Positions 22,325 to 34,200 of a stretch of DNA of 64,000 bases are shown here, in pieces. How positions within the stretch are numbered: the stretch's first letter is position 1; every line of letters starts with the position of its first letter. A program made the position numbers and the translations under genes. The stretch spans positions 496,001-560,000 of the forward strand of contig MU394063.1 of assembly GCA_022578605.1 (NCBI GenBank), written 5' to 3'. This stretch comes from Camillea tinctor (lineage: Eukaryota; Ascomycota; Sordariomycetes; Xylariales; Xylariaceae). The notes beneath the pieces are model-generated. The model was given only the letters and a program-made list of their open reading frames with translations. It had not been told where the DNA came from and ran no database searches.

Positions 22325-23997
22325 TGTTTTCCTCTATAGTGTGGCTTCCGATCGACGTTGTGTTTCGCTTCGGTACTTGGAGGTCCACACAGCAGCAGCA
22401 GCAATCTGAGCTGGGTCTAATTGATGCCAAGTGATATCGAAGTCCGACACAAGCTTTTTCCAAGACTTAGAGCTACCTAGGCACTGGGGAAGAAGGGCAC
22501 CCAAGCTACATAAGTGGCTGAGAGAGACGAGTGAATGAAAGCTTGAGAAATCCCGTCGAGTTGGGAGTTCATATCTGAGTACCTATACATGCTAAGTTCA
22601 CCCGTACATGTCATTATACTCTCCCGCGGTTAAAGCCATCCTGCCGACTTACGTCGATCTAGCCGTCACCCTACATACCTACATGCCTGATGCAGGCTAG
22701 CCCGCGCACTGTTGTAGACAGGGTCTAGATAAGAGTAATGATTTACAGGGCATGGCTTGAGCCGTTGCAGGGGGTGATGTGGGCAGAAATGAGAAGAATG
22801 ACGAAAGAACAGCGCTCAGAAGACGAGCTTCAGCTTCGATAACTAAATGGGGAAACCGGAAAGGCGAGTGAGCAAGCGAGCGAACGAGCGGGTATGTCTG
22901 GTGCCTTTCTGGTGCCCTGTCTGTCTGCCCCATCTATGCCTCCAAGCTGGACACTGATACGGGGCGGTGTCCTTGCCTATCAAGGAAGCTCCTAAATCCT
23001 CGCTGCCTTTGTGATAGGACAATTACTCCCAGTCTAGACTTCGCATCGCGTCCGGGGGTAGGGGTTTTTTTTAAAAGCCAATTGGCAAGCTGCCCGAGCT
23101 GCAGCTTGTTGATGAAAGTACCATCAAACCTCCCTGGAAAACGCGGGTCATTGCTGTCTTGTTTATGACCAGTCTGTAAGTAGGTAACCATATACGCAAC
23201 AATACGGATCGCTGACAAACCAAATTTCCCAGCGTCAATGCATATGTATAATCGAGCTATAATCATCACCTACCCGTTATTAGATCAACACAATGATGGA
23301 TGGGGAAGGGAGGGGAAGGGACAGGCTACCCATTGCTAATCGGACGATCAGACAAGGAGTGGGGGATCAACACGAGGGGAGACCACCATCATCGTCCAGG
23401 GAACCCGATAAGGTGGAACCCCAGAAGAGCCGAAATTCCACATCGATTGTCCTGCACACCTGAGGGCTTTTTTGGTTTGTATATCGAGACATTTTCAGGA
23501 ACACATGCCTTGGTGGGCTTGGCACATGCAGCGTAGCGTTGACCCCAATGTCGAAAATACCCCCAATACCGGATAGTGTCGGTCTCTATCATGTACATAC
23601 TTATTACGCCCCTTATGTAGTGTAGCCCATGTGGTGTGTGGATTATACGAGCAGATCTATACTAGTACAGTATAGCAACAAAGCTTGTTAAGACGGCGTA
23701 GGAACTGTACCCTAGTAGGATAGGATAGAGATAGTATCACTTACCTAAACCCTAGTAGTCATCTCAATTCACATAATCTATGTTACGTACGTATAATACA
23801 ATCTATATCTTTTCTTGTTTTCTTTTTTGTTCTCTTCAGACCTAGATTCATAAACCCTTGGCTGATGTTAGTCTAAGTCTTAGGTATCATCTTATATCGG
23901 ATGTTGTATGTATAATATTTATGTAAATAGGTGGATATGTACGGAATAGGTAGAGATATTTATCACATGTGATATGTCTCGGTTGAGGCGGAAGATG
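22325..23997. other. Intergenic region
   Basis: 5' flank of the carboxypeptidase gene and 3' flank of MRF1. The CTACCTAGGCAC motif is near 22472. The open frame at 22934-23269 (-) encodes no recognisable domain and I do not call it. Confidence 0.5.
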
Positions 23998-25434
23998 TTA
24001 TTTCTTCGCCTTCTTCCCATTCTTACCCGGGTTCGCATCGGCAGCTGCGAGAGCTTCCTCTTCGGCGATGAGGGCCTCAACATCTCGCGAAATAAGCCAT
24101 TCCTTCGCGCTGTCCATGATTCTCCCCAATGTCTCGCCGCCTTCAAGAACGTCAGGCAGATTATGGACGTCCAATGCGCTTCTGTGGTCCGTACACCGAT
24201 CTTGACTGTAGTTGTATGTTCTAATTTTATCGGCCCGCGTGATTTTATCTTTACTCAGAACACTGTTCCTTAATGCTATGGCCTGCTCCTCTCGCTCCTC
24301 TCGTCTTCTCTGGCCTATCCGAGACCGCAGTAGTGTCCACGCAGCCTCTCGGTTTCGATGCTGAGATCTCGAATCCTGCATCGACACGGAAATACCTGTT
24401 GGCTCGTGTGTAAGGCGAATAGCACTCTCCGTCTTGTTGACGTGCTGTCCACCCGCACCGCTGGCTCGCATTTTCTCTTCTCTGACCTCCTGGGGGTTGA
24501 CGTAGAAAATACTATTCGGATCGTTGAAGCTCGTTTCGTTGGGCATGTCGTTCTCGTTCTCGGGGAACGATGGTAAAACCCACACGGCGACAGCACTCGT
24601 GTGCGTCCGCCCGCTCTTCTCGGTAGAGGGGACACGTTGTACACGATGCATGCCCGCCTCGCTACGGAACTTGTCATAAGCCCCGGCCTCTAGGACCTCG
24701 ATTACCGCTTCCTGTAAGGGGGATTCGTTTGCGCCGCCGGAGGACTCTCCGCCTTCGGCAACTTCGTATTTGAGGATCTTGTTGGGAATGCCAACTCGAG
24801 TACAATACTGGCGGTACATGCGAAAGATTGCGTCTGCGAAGTAACGTCCCTCCATGCCACCAGGGCCGGGACGGATCTCGATCAGGCAGGGCATGTCGGC
24901 GAAGGGGTCGCGGGGAGTGAGAGAGGCAGATAAGGCATTCGCAAGGGTTTCGAGCTTCCCGTTGGTCAATGCCAACTCATCATGGGCCATTTGTTGCATT
25001 TCCTTGTCTGGCGACTTCAGGAGAGCGGTGAGCTCGCCAACGCTGGACTGGGCTGCTTCCCATTCTCTCAGGGCAGCAGTGACACGCGACAGTTCTCCTA
25101 CGCGCTTCGCCGTCTTGGTGTCGAAGTCGGCCTCGAGGGCAGCAGCGAGCTTGTCATGCTCTGCGGCGATGCCTTGCGCGCGGCGCAGTAAAGCTGTGGG
25201 GATGTTCTTGGTTGCATCTTCACATCATCATAGTCAGTGAGAGAAAGAAAGAAATCATCTGGGTAGTAGTGGTAATGTAATAGAAGTAATAGTGTTTGGG
25301 AATCTTAGATGTAGATTGGCATGAATATAAATTAATAAAACCTCACCTGTGCTAGCTGATCGAAGGAATTGGCGGTTCCAAGGCCGTGCCAGTTCTCTGA
25401 TACAGCGTCGGCACACCCATTGTGTTGTCAACAT
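23998..25434 (-). CDS. MRF1: Mitochondrial peptide chain release factor 1
   Basis: Two exons, 25347-25434 and 23998-25217 (phase 1), for 435 residues. The ATG at 25434 starts MLTTQWVCRRCIRELARPWNRQFLRSAST, an Arg-rich mitochondrial presequence. A helical N-terminal domain follows, then IEIRPGPGGMEG and GMHRVQRVPSTEKSGRTHTS. The catalytic GAGGQHVNKTESAIRLTH comes next, with the GGQ loop that triggers peptidyl-tRNA hydrolysis. The segment between GMHRVQ and GGQ has an extra ~20 residues (SFPENENDMPNETSFND) common in fungal mtRF1. The codon-recognition region, around YEVAEGGESSGGANES, is diverged from bacterial PxT. The C-terminus is a Lys/Ala-rich tail. It reads UAA/UAG stop codons on mitoribosomes by family knowledge. 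Confidence 0.95.
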
Positions 25435-25898
25435 AGTCGACAAGTATACAAAGTAGAAGATGTGAATAACATTATGTGTGTAAATATTTACTTATACAAA
25501 TAAAAGAAAAAAGAAAGAAAAAAGAGTTTAAGCAGTCGAATTCAAAATCTTGCCGATGACGCATGTGGCCCGTGCATAGCATCCGATAAGATAGGATAGG
25601 AATCGATAATGACTTATACATACTCCTCCTTGCTCAGAGAAGGTCAAAGATCTAGCACTTACAGCTACGTCAACTCATACCTATTTAGGTGCATAAAGTT
25701 CACATCCACAACTGAATTGAAATATACCGTAACTGAGAAAATACTAGGTTACCTAGTATTCATTTACTTCTGAATGATCGTACCGTCGTCATACCTAGTC
25801 GTACAAGTTTTGCCGAAATAGAGGGGCGATGTCTACAAAGTTCTATCTAGAGTGGTATAAGTTAGCTAGGAACATCCACCAGTGGATGTATCCCCCCC
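25435..25898. other. Intergenic
   Basis: AT-rich spacer with GGTTACCTAGTATTC near 25748. It carries the 5' flank of MRF1 and the 3' flank of the sulfotransferase gene. Nothing else seen. Confidence 0.5.
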
Positions 25899-27050
25899 TT
25901 ATTTCAGGAGGTTTCCCAATTTCATCCCCGCTCCCGATAGCACCGGCAGTGCCACCAGCGCAGCAGCTGACACGGCAATACCCAGCAGTGGGATAACACC
26001 TTTTGCTACGTATCCTCTTAGCAGCTTGCCGAACTCCTTCGGGTCGTTTCCTCGGGGGTATCGAGTCTCAGGGGCCTCGTGTCCTAAAAAGGGGCAGATC
26101 TCTTCCCAGCCAAGCCCGTCTTCCAACTTGACAACCAGGAGTCTCTCGGGTGGTACAAGCTTCTTCACCAGCGCGTTGCTGTGAATATTGTGAGAAAAGG
26201 AATGTTCAGACGATACCTAAGCGTTTACGTACTGGTCATGGTAGGTTTGTATAGCAGCAGCATCTGTGCCTAGAGGCTTGTCCTTCCAAATATGTCGTGG
26301 GGCTAGCCAGCCGAACCGAACCCAAGCGGCCATGAAAGAGTCTATAAATCAATACGGTTAGCACCTCTTATATAAGGTTAATTATCTAGATGTACTCGCT
26401 GGGCGTTAGGATATAGCGTAGCGATATGGGTACAGAATTCTACGTAAACATATACGTACTCATATATGCTAGAATAGCAAATGGCCGAGCACGGACGAGA
26501 GTCACCATCTTAAGCATGGTGTTATTTATGGATACTACCCATTTTTGGGAATTCCGGTAGGTCAGGATGAACTTTGCGTCCGGGTAAGCCTCCACTAGTT
26601 CTTGTACGAAGAAACTCGACACATCTAATATGGCCTAGATCGTAACCGTTAGCACATAGACGTCGAAAGGATTATAGAGAAAAGGTATGTGTATCATCGT
26701 TCGTACATCGTAGTCTGCAAACCACTTGTCGAATTCTTCCTTCCCGTAAAGCTTTCCGCTCCCATGGTATTTGGCCTGAACAGCATCGTTAAGGACGTTT
26801 AGATGAGGGGCGCCATGCTCGAGAACGGTTTTCATGTGATACGGTTTGTAACCCAGTATCTCCAATGCGTGCATTAGACCCATCGTTCCATTGCTATGTT
26901 TAACAATGAGAGAAGTCAGTTGCATTCATGAAATAGTTGATCCATGATATGAATGTTTCGTAAATGAACATACCGGCCAAAACTCAAGACAATGACTTTC
27001 TTATCCTTCACTACCACCGGTTTAGGGAGGGCATCGATATGACGAGGCAT
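25899..27050 (-). CDS. P-loop sulfotransferase-family protein (Sulfotransfer_4 type) with C-terminal membrane segment
   Basis: Five exons agree in phase: 26974-27050, 26707-26893, 26460-26634, 26233-26341 and 25899-26178, for 275 residues. The N-terminal KKVIVLSFGRNGTMGLMHALEILGY is the nucleotide (PAPS) binding strand-loop. Its Gly-Arg-Asn-Gly lies across the first intron, which supports the splice. YHMKTVLEHG, then DAKFILTYRNSQKW with the 3'-phosphate-binding Arg/Ser, and WLAPRHIWKDK are typical of the fungal family often mislabelled as NAD-dependent epimerase. The end (VIPLLGIAVSAAALVALPVLSGAG) is a probable membrane helix. Substrate unknown; a sulfotransferase activity has not been shown for most members. 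Codon use is ordinary. Confidence 0.88.
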
Positions 27051-30000
27051 GATGAATGAGCTTGATATGTGTAGGTATGAAGATAATAATAAAAAGGCGA
27101 TCACGGACTGAACATCTGGAGAAATATATATCCAAAGTTAGATGCAAGTCGCCGTCTGAGTTGTCCACGGTCTGCTACATAAAATACACGGGTGACAAGC
27201 CTAGGTAGTTAGGCGGAAACATTTCCGAGTAGTTATGACGGCAACATATAACAAAGAGAGAGTACCAAAGGCACAGGCACCCGAAATCGCCCGAGGGGAA
27301 TATCTGACGGCTACTGCATTGTTGTCCTGCGAAGCTAGGAGGATAATCCCAATATTGTGTCTTAGTTTCCCCCCGAGTGTTCTGAGCTATGTCACCCGAC
27401 CAAACTCGAACTGACTCATCCCCGGGACCGAAGAGGAATTGCCAACCTAGAGAATATCGTCAAATGTATGACCAACCCCTAACGTCTGCATGTCCGCTAG
27501 ACTCCATGCTCTGTCTATGTGATTAGTAGTTCCTGTAAAGGGGATACCTTGTGTAACAGCACTATAGTCTACTATATGCTTAAACCATTGAAAGTCAAGA
27601 ATGATAGGTTTCTCTATTAGACGAATGAGCACATAGTTCAATGGAGATAAATATAGAAATGCAGATTTATTATATATAGTAGCGTAAAGGTGAAACTTCT
27701 AAACTTCCTTCTATACGCGAAGAGAATATGAATCGAAACGTGGGAGAACTGGCTAAAGGGTACGAAAGTAGCTTGAATTGGTGCTGTCTTCACTTAATGC
27801 CTATAACTTGGGGAAAATAATTCATTTTAAGCACAAGAAAAGCTAGCAATGCGTTGCACTTGATCAAGCTTTACGAAAAGCCACAGTTGTAGGACATTGA
27901 TCAGTGTTGCAAGCTAGGAATTAAATGTTGTAATCATCCTGTCGAATTATAGGCCACTAGAGTATTATGTCCTTTTTAGCAGCATAATCGTAGTCCTTTT
28001 CAAGATCGGGCGAATGATCTATCACATTAGCTAGCTAATCTGTTACTTGATTATATAGTAACAGGTTGTCCCAGATGCCCACGTTACTCCAGCATGGCAG
28101 ATACCAAGCAGGATATAACACAGAGTTTTTACGGATTTCACGAACTATCACATGTTACTTACCTAGGTGGCCAATTGTATCTTGTCGAAGTAAGTAAATT
28201 TGTGTTTGACTTGGGTTGAGATTTTCATGTTAGATCGACGGCAGCTCCTGCAAATGTTCCAGGACATGTGAGTCAAGCGGTATCCGTCAGGGGTAATTTG
28301 TGTTGGGCTAAACTAGCACGGTCAATGAAGCCCCTGACGAAGAAAGCAAAACCTTAAACTCCTCACCGCTGCAGTCACAGTTCAAAAGCAATGATAAATG
28401 TGAAGCATCCAGCACTATTTCAATTATAGAGTTATATTTAACACCCCAATTGTCTTCGAATGCATATATGTTTACCGTTGACCACAATGATCCGTTTCAT
28501 GTCACGATATACAATTAGTGGGACAACAAGATGTTATATCTCATATATGCCCTGAATAGTAGGCCTGGTTGAGGTTTCAAAGCTAAGAGCTGCCAATTCT
28601 TCATAGTTAACGTTGATCGTACGAGAACAATGATATTCTGAAACCAGTTTCTGATCGAATTACAGTCAGGGTTCTCTAGACATGCACACGAAAACCCACG
28701 AAGACTGTAATGAACATACGGAGCCGAGAAACGTGCTCCCTCCGCATATTTGAAATCTACCGGCAATCTATAGAACTAATGGACTAGGGCAGGTCTTTAA
28801 ACACAGTCAGAACTTGATGCCCTTGCTTATATGCTATGACTTTAGGGCGCCTCTCTTCAATGCGAGATCGTTAGAGATGCATCTAATTTATTTTATCTGG
28901 CGTATTATATCATGGCATCAACCTTTTCGGAATAAGAAATCGACTGCTTTTTTACACACTCAAGTCGCCCCTATCTCCCCTTCGTGAGCATCTTTGGCGG
29001 GCCGATGCAGTTCACCACGGTAATTCACGGGTCCAGGACGAGGGGTATAGTAAAGATAGTGGACGGATGATCAACACGACGTGGATCTTATACCTACATG
29101 TTTGTGGCAACCTATGTACATAACAATCTCCATCTCACCCTTACTTGTCCAAAATGGAGAGAGAAAAAAAGGAAAGGAAGGGTTTGTTGGCTGAGAAAAA
29201 ATCCCGGCATATAATCTAAGCCAAATTCACCCCGCCCTCCTCCTAATATGCAGGCTGCCGGAGCTCTCCAGCCGCACTCCGTGCACACACACGCACTTCC
29301 CCGAGTTTTTCACGTGGTCTTGTGCCTTAATCTAGCTGCCTAGCTACCAAGACTTGTGATATTGTCCTGTGCACCTGCATCTTCTCGTTGGCTATTGGGC
29401 AGCAACTATCGTAAGTTACTTATTTGCTTACAATACCGGACTGACCCGTCTCGGCCTCGAGTGACTGGCTAGAGGGCGGTGTGGATAATGGGTATCAATG
29501 CTTGTTGGCTACTTTATCAGAGATCTTAGATCCCTTTCCCCCCTCCTTTTCTTTTTAGATTCATGCTACCAATAGTATTCTCTCCTGCCCATCGCTTGAA
29601 GGATTGATACATCAAGTTGGCAATCATTATCATTTTTGGCTCCTATTGGATGGTCCTTAGCCTTTGAGTATGATAAAAAATCAGTATTTATCTAGCAGAG
29701 GAAGCGTATGGCCTAGGTCATGCTGTGACCAAGTATTTCGGAATCGGGAGGAAAAGTATAGACGGAAAGGCACCGGTATTCCTTCCAGGACTCGGTGAGC
29801 TGAGGGTCAAGAAGGGCATCCCGAAGCTAACGGGAGTTTGAAACAGATAAACACGGCAATCTACTTCAGCCGCACCTAGATTACTACATACAGGAACAAG
29901 GTGTGGGTAAACGCGGTAGCTTAAGAGGTGCTAGGATGAAACTATGAACATGATTCCTCAATACACATGTAAGTAACCGTCACAGGTTGAAATCTAAAGC

Positions 30001-31222
30001 TTTAACTTGGCAGTATTTAGGTACAACTTTGAGAATTATTGGTTTTGTTTAGATATAGTGGTTATTTTGTTGCCTACCTAGGCTAGCTAAATAATGTTTC
30101 TTAATAGTTAAAGGATGCTATAGCCGAAGGGAACTTCCCCCCTCTCTTTTCTTTTTGAGATCACCCCCTCTGCCATCGCCAATCACAACGGGAACAATAT
30201 TGGAATGATGATATCACAAAATCACAAGCCAATTCTGAGGCTTCTTGCAAAATATATATGCTAGTTTTGTCCTACTTTATAGATTGCAAGTTTAGGTACC
30301 CATTTAATTGAGGCCACAGGCACTTGTGTTCACTCGCATATCCTCGGGATTGTACCGACTGGTTCATGAAGACGACATGTCGCTCGTCATGTAGCTTGAA
30401 TATTTATTCAAGTCCAATGGTAGGCAGTGCTCGATTAGTTATCGACATGTCCACGTCGCGAACGGTTATGTAAAATATGCGTTCAACCAAGCTTCAGGAT
30501 GCTATCGCCACTGAGCTCGCAATGATTAAGTGATCAAGTCAGGCGGAGACGTGATCAAGCGGCCTGATAATGCAGGCCGGGGAACTTGCATATATAACGT
30601 ATAGCCAGTGTTATTGGATACCGCGAATGGACAACGTCTGCATGACCGAATCTTTTATGGATAATCCCTTCCAGATTCATTGGCCTTTGTCATTTTGGCC
30701 TTTGTCATTTTGGCCTAAAACTAGCATAGAAGCAGGTCTGTGTTTGATACGATGCCACGCATGTCCCGCGTCCCGCAGAAAGAGCCAGTGCCTTAAATGA
30801 TATATCAGAATCGCCGCCAGTGGTTGTTAACCGTTTGAGTCAGCATTAACACGATAAACACCACTTGTTTGCATGTTTAGAATGCAAGACATGTCAGAGG
30901 AAGGCAGTCAATCAGCTTTGATAGAAAATATCCGTCGGGACATAGTTGGCTATGGCAACCAACACGTCAAACTAATATGCCCCCCCGCAACGTTCAAAAT
31001 TTGCGCTGGGCAGCGCTGGTGTTTGAGGCATTGGCGGACTTCACCAACACACCTATCATCTATCACCCTTTGACGCAACTGCAAGAAGGCCTGAGGAATT
31101 AGTCTGATGGGTTTGGCCATTGGACTCTGATATCTGAAATAAAAACGGATGACAATCCCTCTAGATCGTTTTCTCTTTTCAACGTCAGATCGACAACCTC
31201 ATACCCCCTACCGTTCAGAACG
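27051..31222. other. Large gene-poor region (about 4.2 kb)
   Basis: No intact gene recognised. The motif CCTAGGTAGTTAGG occurs near 27203, CTTACCTAGGTGG near 28160 and CTACCTAGGCTAGC near 30076. A 17-bp unit, CATTTTGGCCTTTGTCA, is tandemly repeated near 30678-30715. A faint UstYa-like fragment is described separately. AT content rises and falls but no RIP-type block is apparent. The last ~100 bases form a pyrimidine-rich leader to the gene at 31223. Confidence 0.5.
27447..27641 (-). pseudogene. Possible relic of a UstYa-like (DUF3328) gene
   Basis: The minus-strand frame reads VDYSAVTQGIPFTGTTNHIDRAW, then SLADMQTLGVGHTFDDIL. This resembles the region of UstYa-family proteins in which a Tyr-x-x-Val segment precedes PF.G.P...D.AW..L. 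The HxxHC motifs that define the family were not found nearby, no splice frame extends it, and no start is clear. It is a weak call. Confidence 0.2.
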
Positions 31223-34200
31223 ATGGCGTCCCCCGTGCTCAAACGCCCTGCACTAGGGCAAATAGCATCACTGGGGAGTCTCTATGACGCCCGTACTGAT
31301 TCCTTTGTACCCATTTCCCTTCTCAAGACACCGCTTCCTCAAGGTGTCGTGGAGACAGCACAGAAGCATTCCACCGACATCAAAGTCACCAAGTCAGATA
31401 ACTACAAGGAGAAGTTCGACACTTTCGGAATCGATGGTGAATTGGGTGCTAGCTTCCTAGCCGGACTTGTCAAAGTCGAAGGCGCCGGTCGATATCTGTC
31501 AGACAAACGTGACACGAGCCTTACAATGCAATCCTCTCTGCACTACAGCGTCACCACTGTTGACGAGGAGGTGAACATTGGTGCAAGTAGCATCAAGGAG
31601 AGTCTCGCACTCAACGTTCTAGACACTGATATTGCGACCCATGTCGTAACCGGAATCAGTTGGGGTGCTCGTTGCGTTGTCACAGCTAAACGGCAACTTC
31701 AACAATCGGAAGACAAGACTCAGCTTACCGGAGATCTGGATGCGCAGTTTGGTATCCTCAAGATGATAGGGCTCAATACACATGGCAGCGTTAAAGTGGC
31801 GGATGATGCTGGACACGAAGACTCCGCGGGTGCTTTCGAAGTGACTGTGTTTGGTGATGTCCTCGCTAACGATGGGATGTTACCGACCAACTTTGCAGCT
31901 GCTCAACAATTCATCAAAAACGTACCGAAATACATAGCCGAGGCGAACGGAGGAAAGGGCCAGCCTTTGACCTACACTCTCATGCCACTATCATTTCTCG
32001 CAATGTTCCGGCTACTCGAGATCAAGGCCAATATCACTCTTCATCAACTAGGTGCCGACTGTCTGCAAAGATATGTACAGCTCTTTGAGGATGTGGACGC
32101 ATCCATACAGAGTCTCCGCGAGTACCTAGCTAGATTACAACAGCACCCATGTTCTATCCCCCCGCAACATCAATACCTAACGTCAGAGATCCTCTCGGGC
32201 GCTATCGCTAACGAAGCAATGCTGAAGTCGGAGTATGCTAGCCTATTGAAGGATGTCAGAAGCGGCAATACGGACCCTCAGAAACTATGGGACTTACTCA
32301 ACGAGTTCCTCGACGGCGTAAGCTCTCCGAGGAAGATCCAGTCCACCATGATATATGATGAAAAGATGGATCTGGAGGACTTTCTCAGAAACGAGGGTGT
32401 TCAGTTCGTGGGCTACCACAGCAAGTCAATGGACACACTAGTGAACGAAAATCATCATGGAGATACATTTGCGCTTTATTTCACCGACCACCTCCGCCAT
32501 CATTCTAGCATATGGCAGGAGACCCTAACCGTCTTCCTCGAGATTGTCCGGGACAAGTCTCGAAGCAAGCTCGCAGTTGTTGTTGACGCCGATTCGCAGG
32601 GTCACCCCCTAGAAGAACCGGTCATCATACAGATCCGGGATGGACGGGTGATAGTCGACGACGTAGTTGAACAGCGTAAAGTGCTAGCAGCCAATTGTAT
32701 CATGCGATGCAACCAGGATGCTATCAACCGTTCTATCAAACAGAAACCACTTCAGAGAAGAGCCGTGCGGGTTCCCTGTCCAAACCACAACTGCGACAGA
32801 AACCTTCGAGGCAACTGGATCTGCGCCTATTGTCAGTCTGTCATTGAATACGGTTTTGTCGATGAGCTTCTCTACTGTGAATGTGGCGCTGGTGTGTATA
32901 ACGCGTGGGAGTTCAAGTGCAACGACCCGCGGCACGGAGCTAGTTGGTCACAGTACGAGAATAGCCAGTTTCAAGACCTTCTCAAGTCTCTCGAACCGTT
33001 CGAGGAACTCAACATCTTGATATTGGGCGAGACTGGTGTTGGAAAGTCCACTTGGATCAATGCATTTATCAATTATCTCACACACGAGACCCTAGATGAT
33101 GCGCTACATACTGATGATCTGAAACGAATCATCCCGTGCTCTTTCCAAACGCAGGTGGTCGTCGATGGTAAATTTGAGCAGAGGGAAATCAAGATCGACT
33201 CTAGCAAGACAGAGAAAGACGGCTCCAAGGGACAGTCGGCCACGCAACAGACGTCCGTCTATGCTGTTGACATTGGAAACACACGTGTTCGTCTCATCGA
33301 CACCCCTGGAATCGGAGACACACGAGGTCTCGATCAAGACAACGAGAACATGACCGACATTTTGCGAGTGCTCCGGACCTACAACAACCTCCATGGAATT
33401 CTCATCTTGCTGAAGCCCAATGCAGCACGGTTGACTGTCATGTTTCGATTCTGCATTAAGCAGCTGCTGACCCATCTCCACCGCAATGCCGCACAGAACA
33501 TTGCCTTTGGCTTTACGAACACGCGCGGCTCCAATTATAAACCTGGCGACACCTTCAAGCCGCTAGATGCGCTTCTCTCCGAGTACAAGGAAGTGAATAT
33601 GGGTTTGTTCGCTAATAACGTCTACTGCTTCGACTCGGAAAGCTTCCGGTATCTTGCTGCAAAGAAAAAGGGGATTGACATGGGATTCTACGAAGAGAAC
33701 CGTCGTAGCTGGGAGTATTCTGTTGGAGAGTGTAGACGTCTGGTCAAGCATTTCCAAAACATCACCCCTCATCAAGTTCGCAGCACGATCAACCTCAATG
33801 AAACCCGAAACACAATCATCCGACTGACGGAGCCAATGGCTCTTCTGGCTCAGAAGATGACGGCCAGTATTGACGTCAACAACGAACAGATCGAGGAGCT
33901 GAAGAATATGAGGCTTAACCGGAAGGATCTTGAAAGCCGTCTGTACGTACAGAAGGAGAGTCTCGAGTCGTGCGAGATGGACCAGCCTCGGACCGTGTGC
34001 ACTCACAGCTCTTGTGTTGAGGAACGCAGTGACTTCGAAGGCAGGAATGAGTCTGCTATCATCTACAAGACCATGTGTCACCGACCATGTTATCTACAAG
34101 GCGTCGATAGACACAAAAAAGGCCATCCCGACTTGCAGGACTGTAGTGCGATGATCGATGGCATATGTAGAGTATGCGGCCATAGCTGGATGGACCATAT

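Noticed and set aside
22934..23269. 111-codon minus-strand open frame
   Set aside because: No domain, no leader features, and composition like surrounding intergenic DNA.
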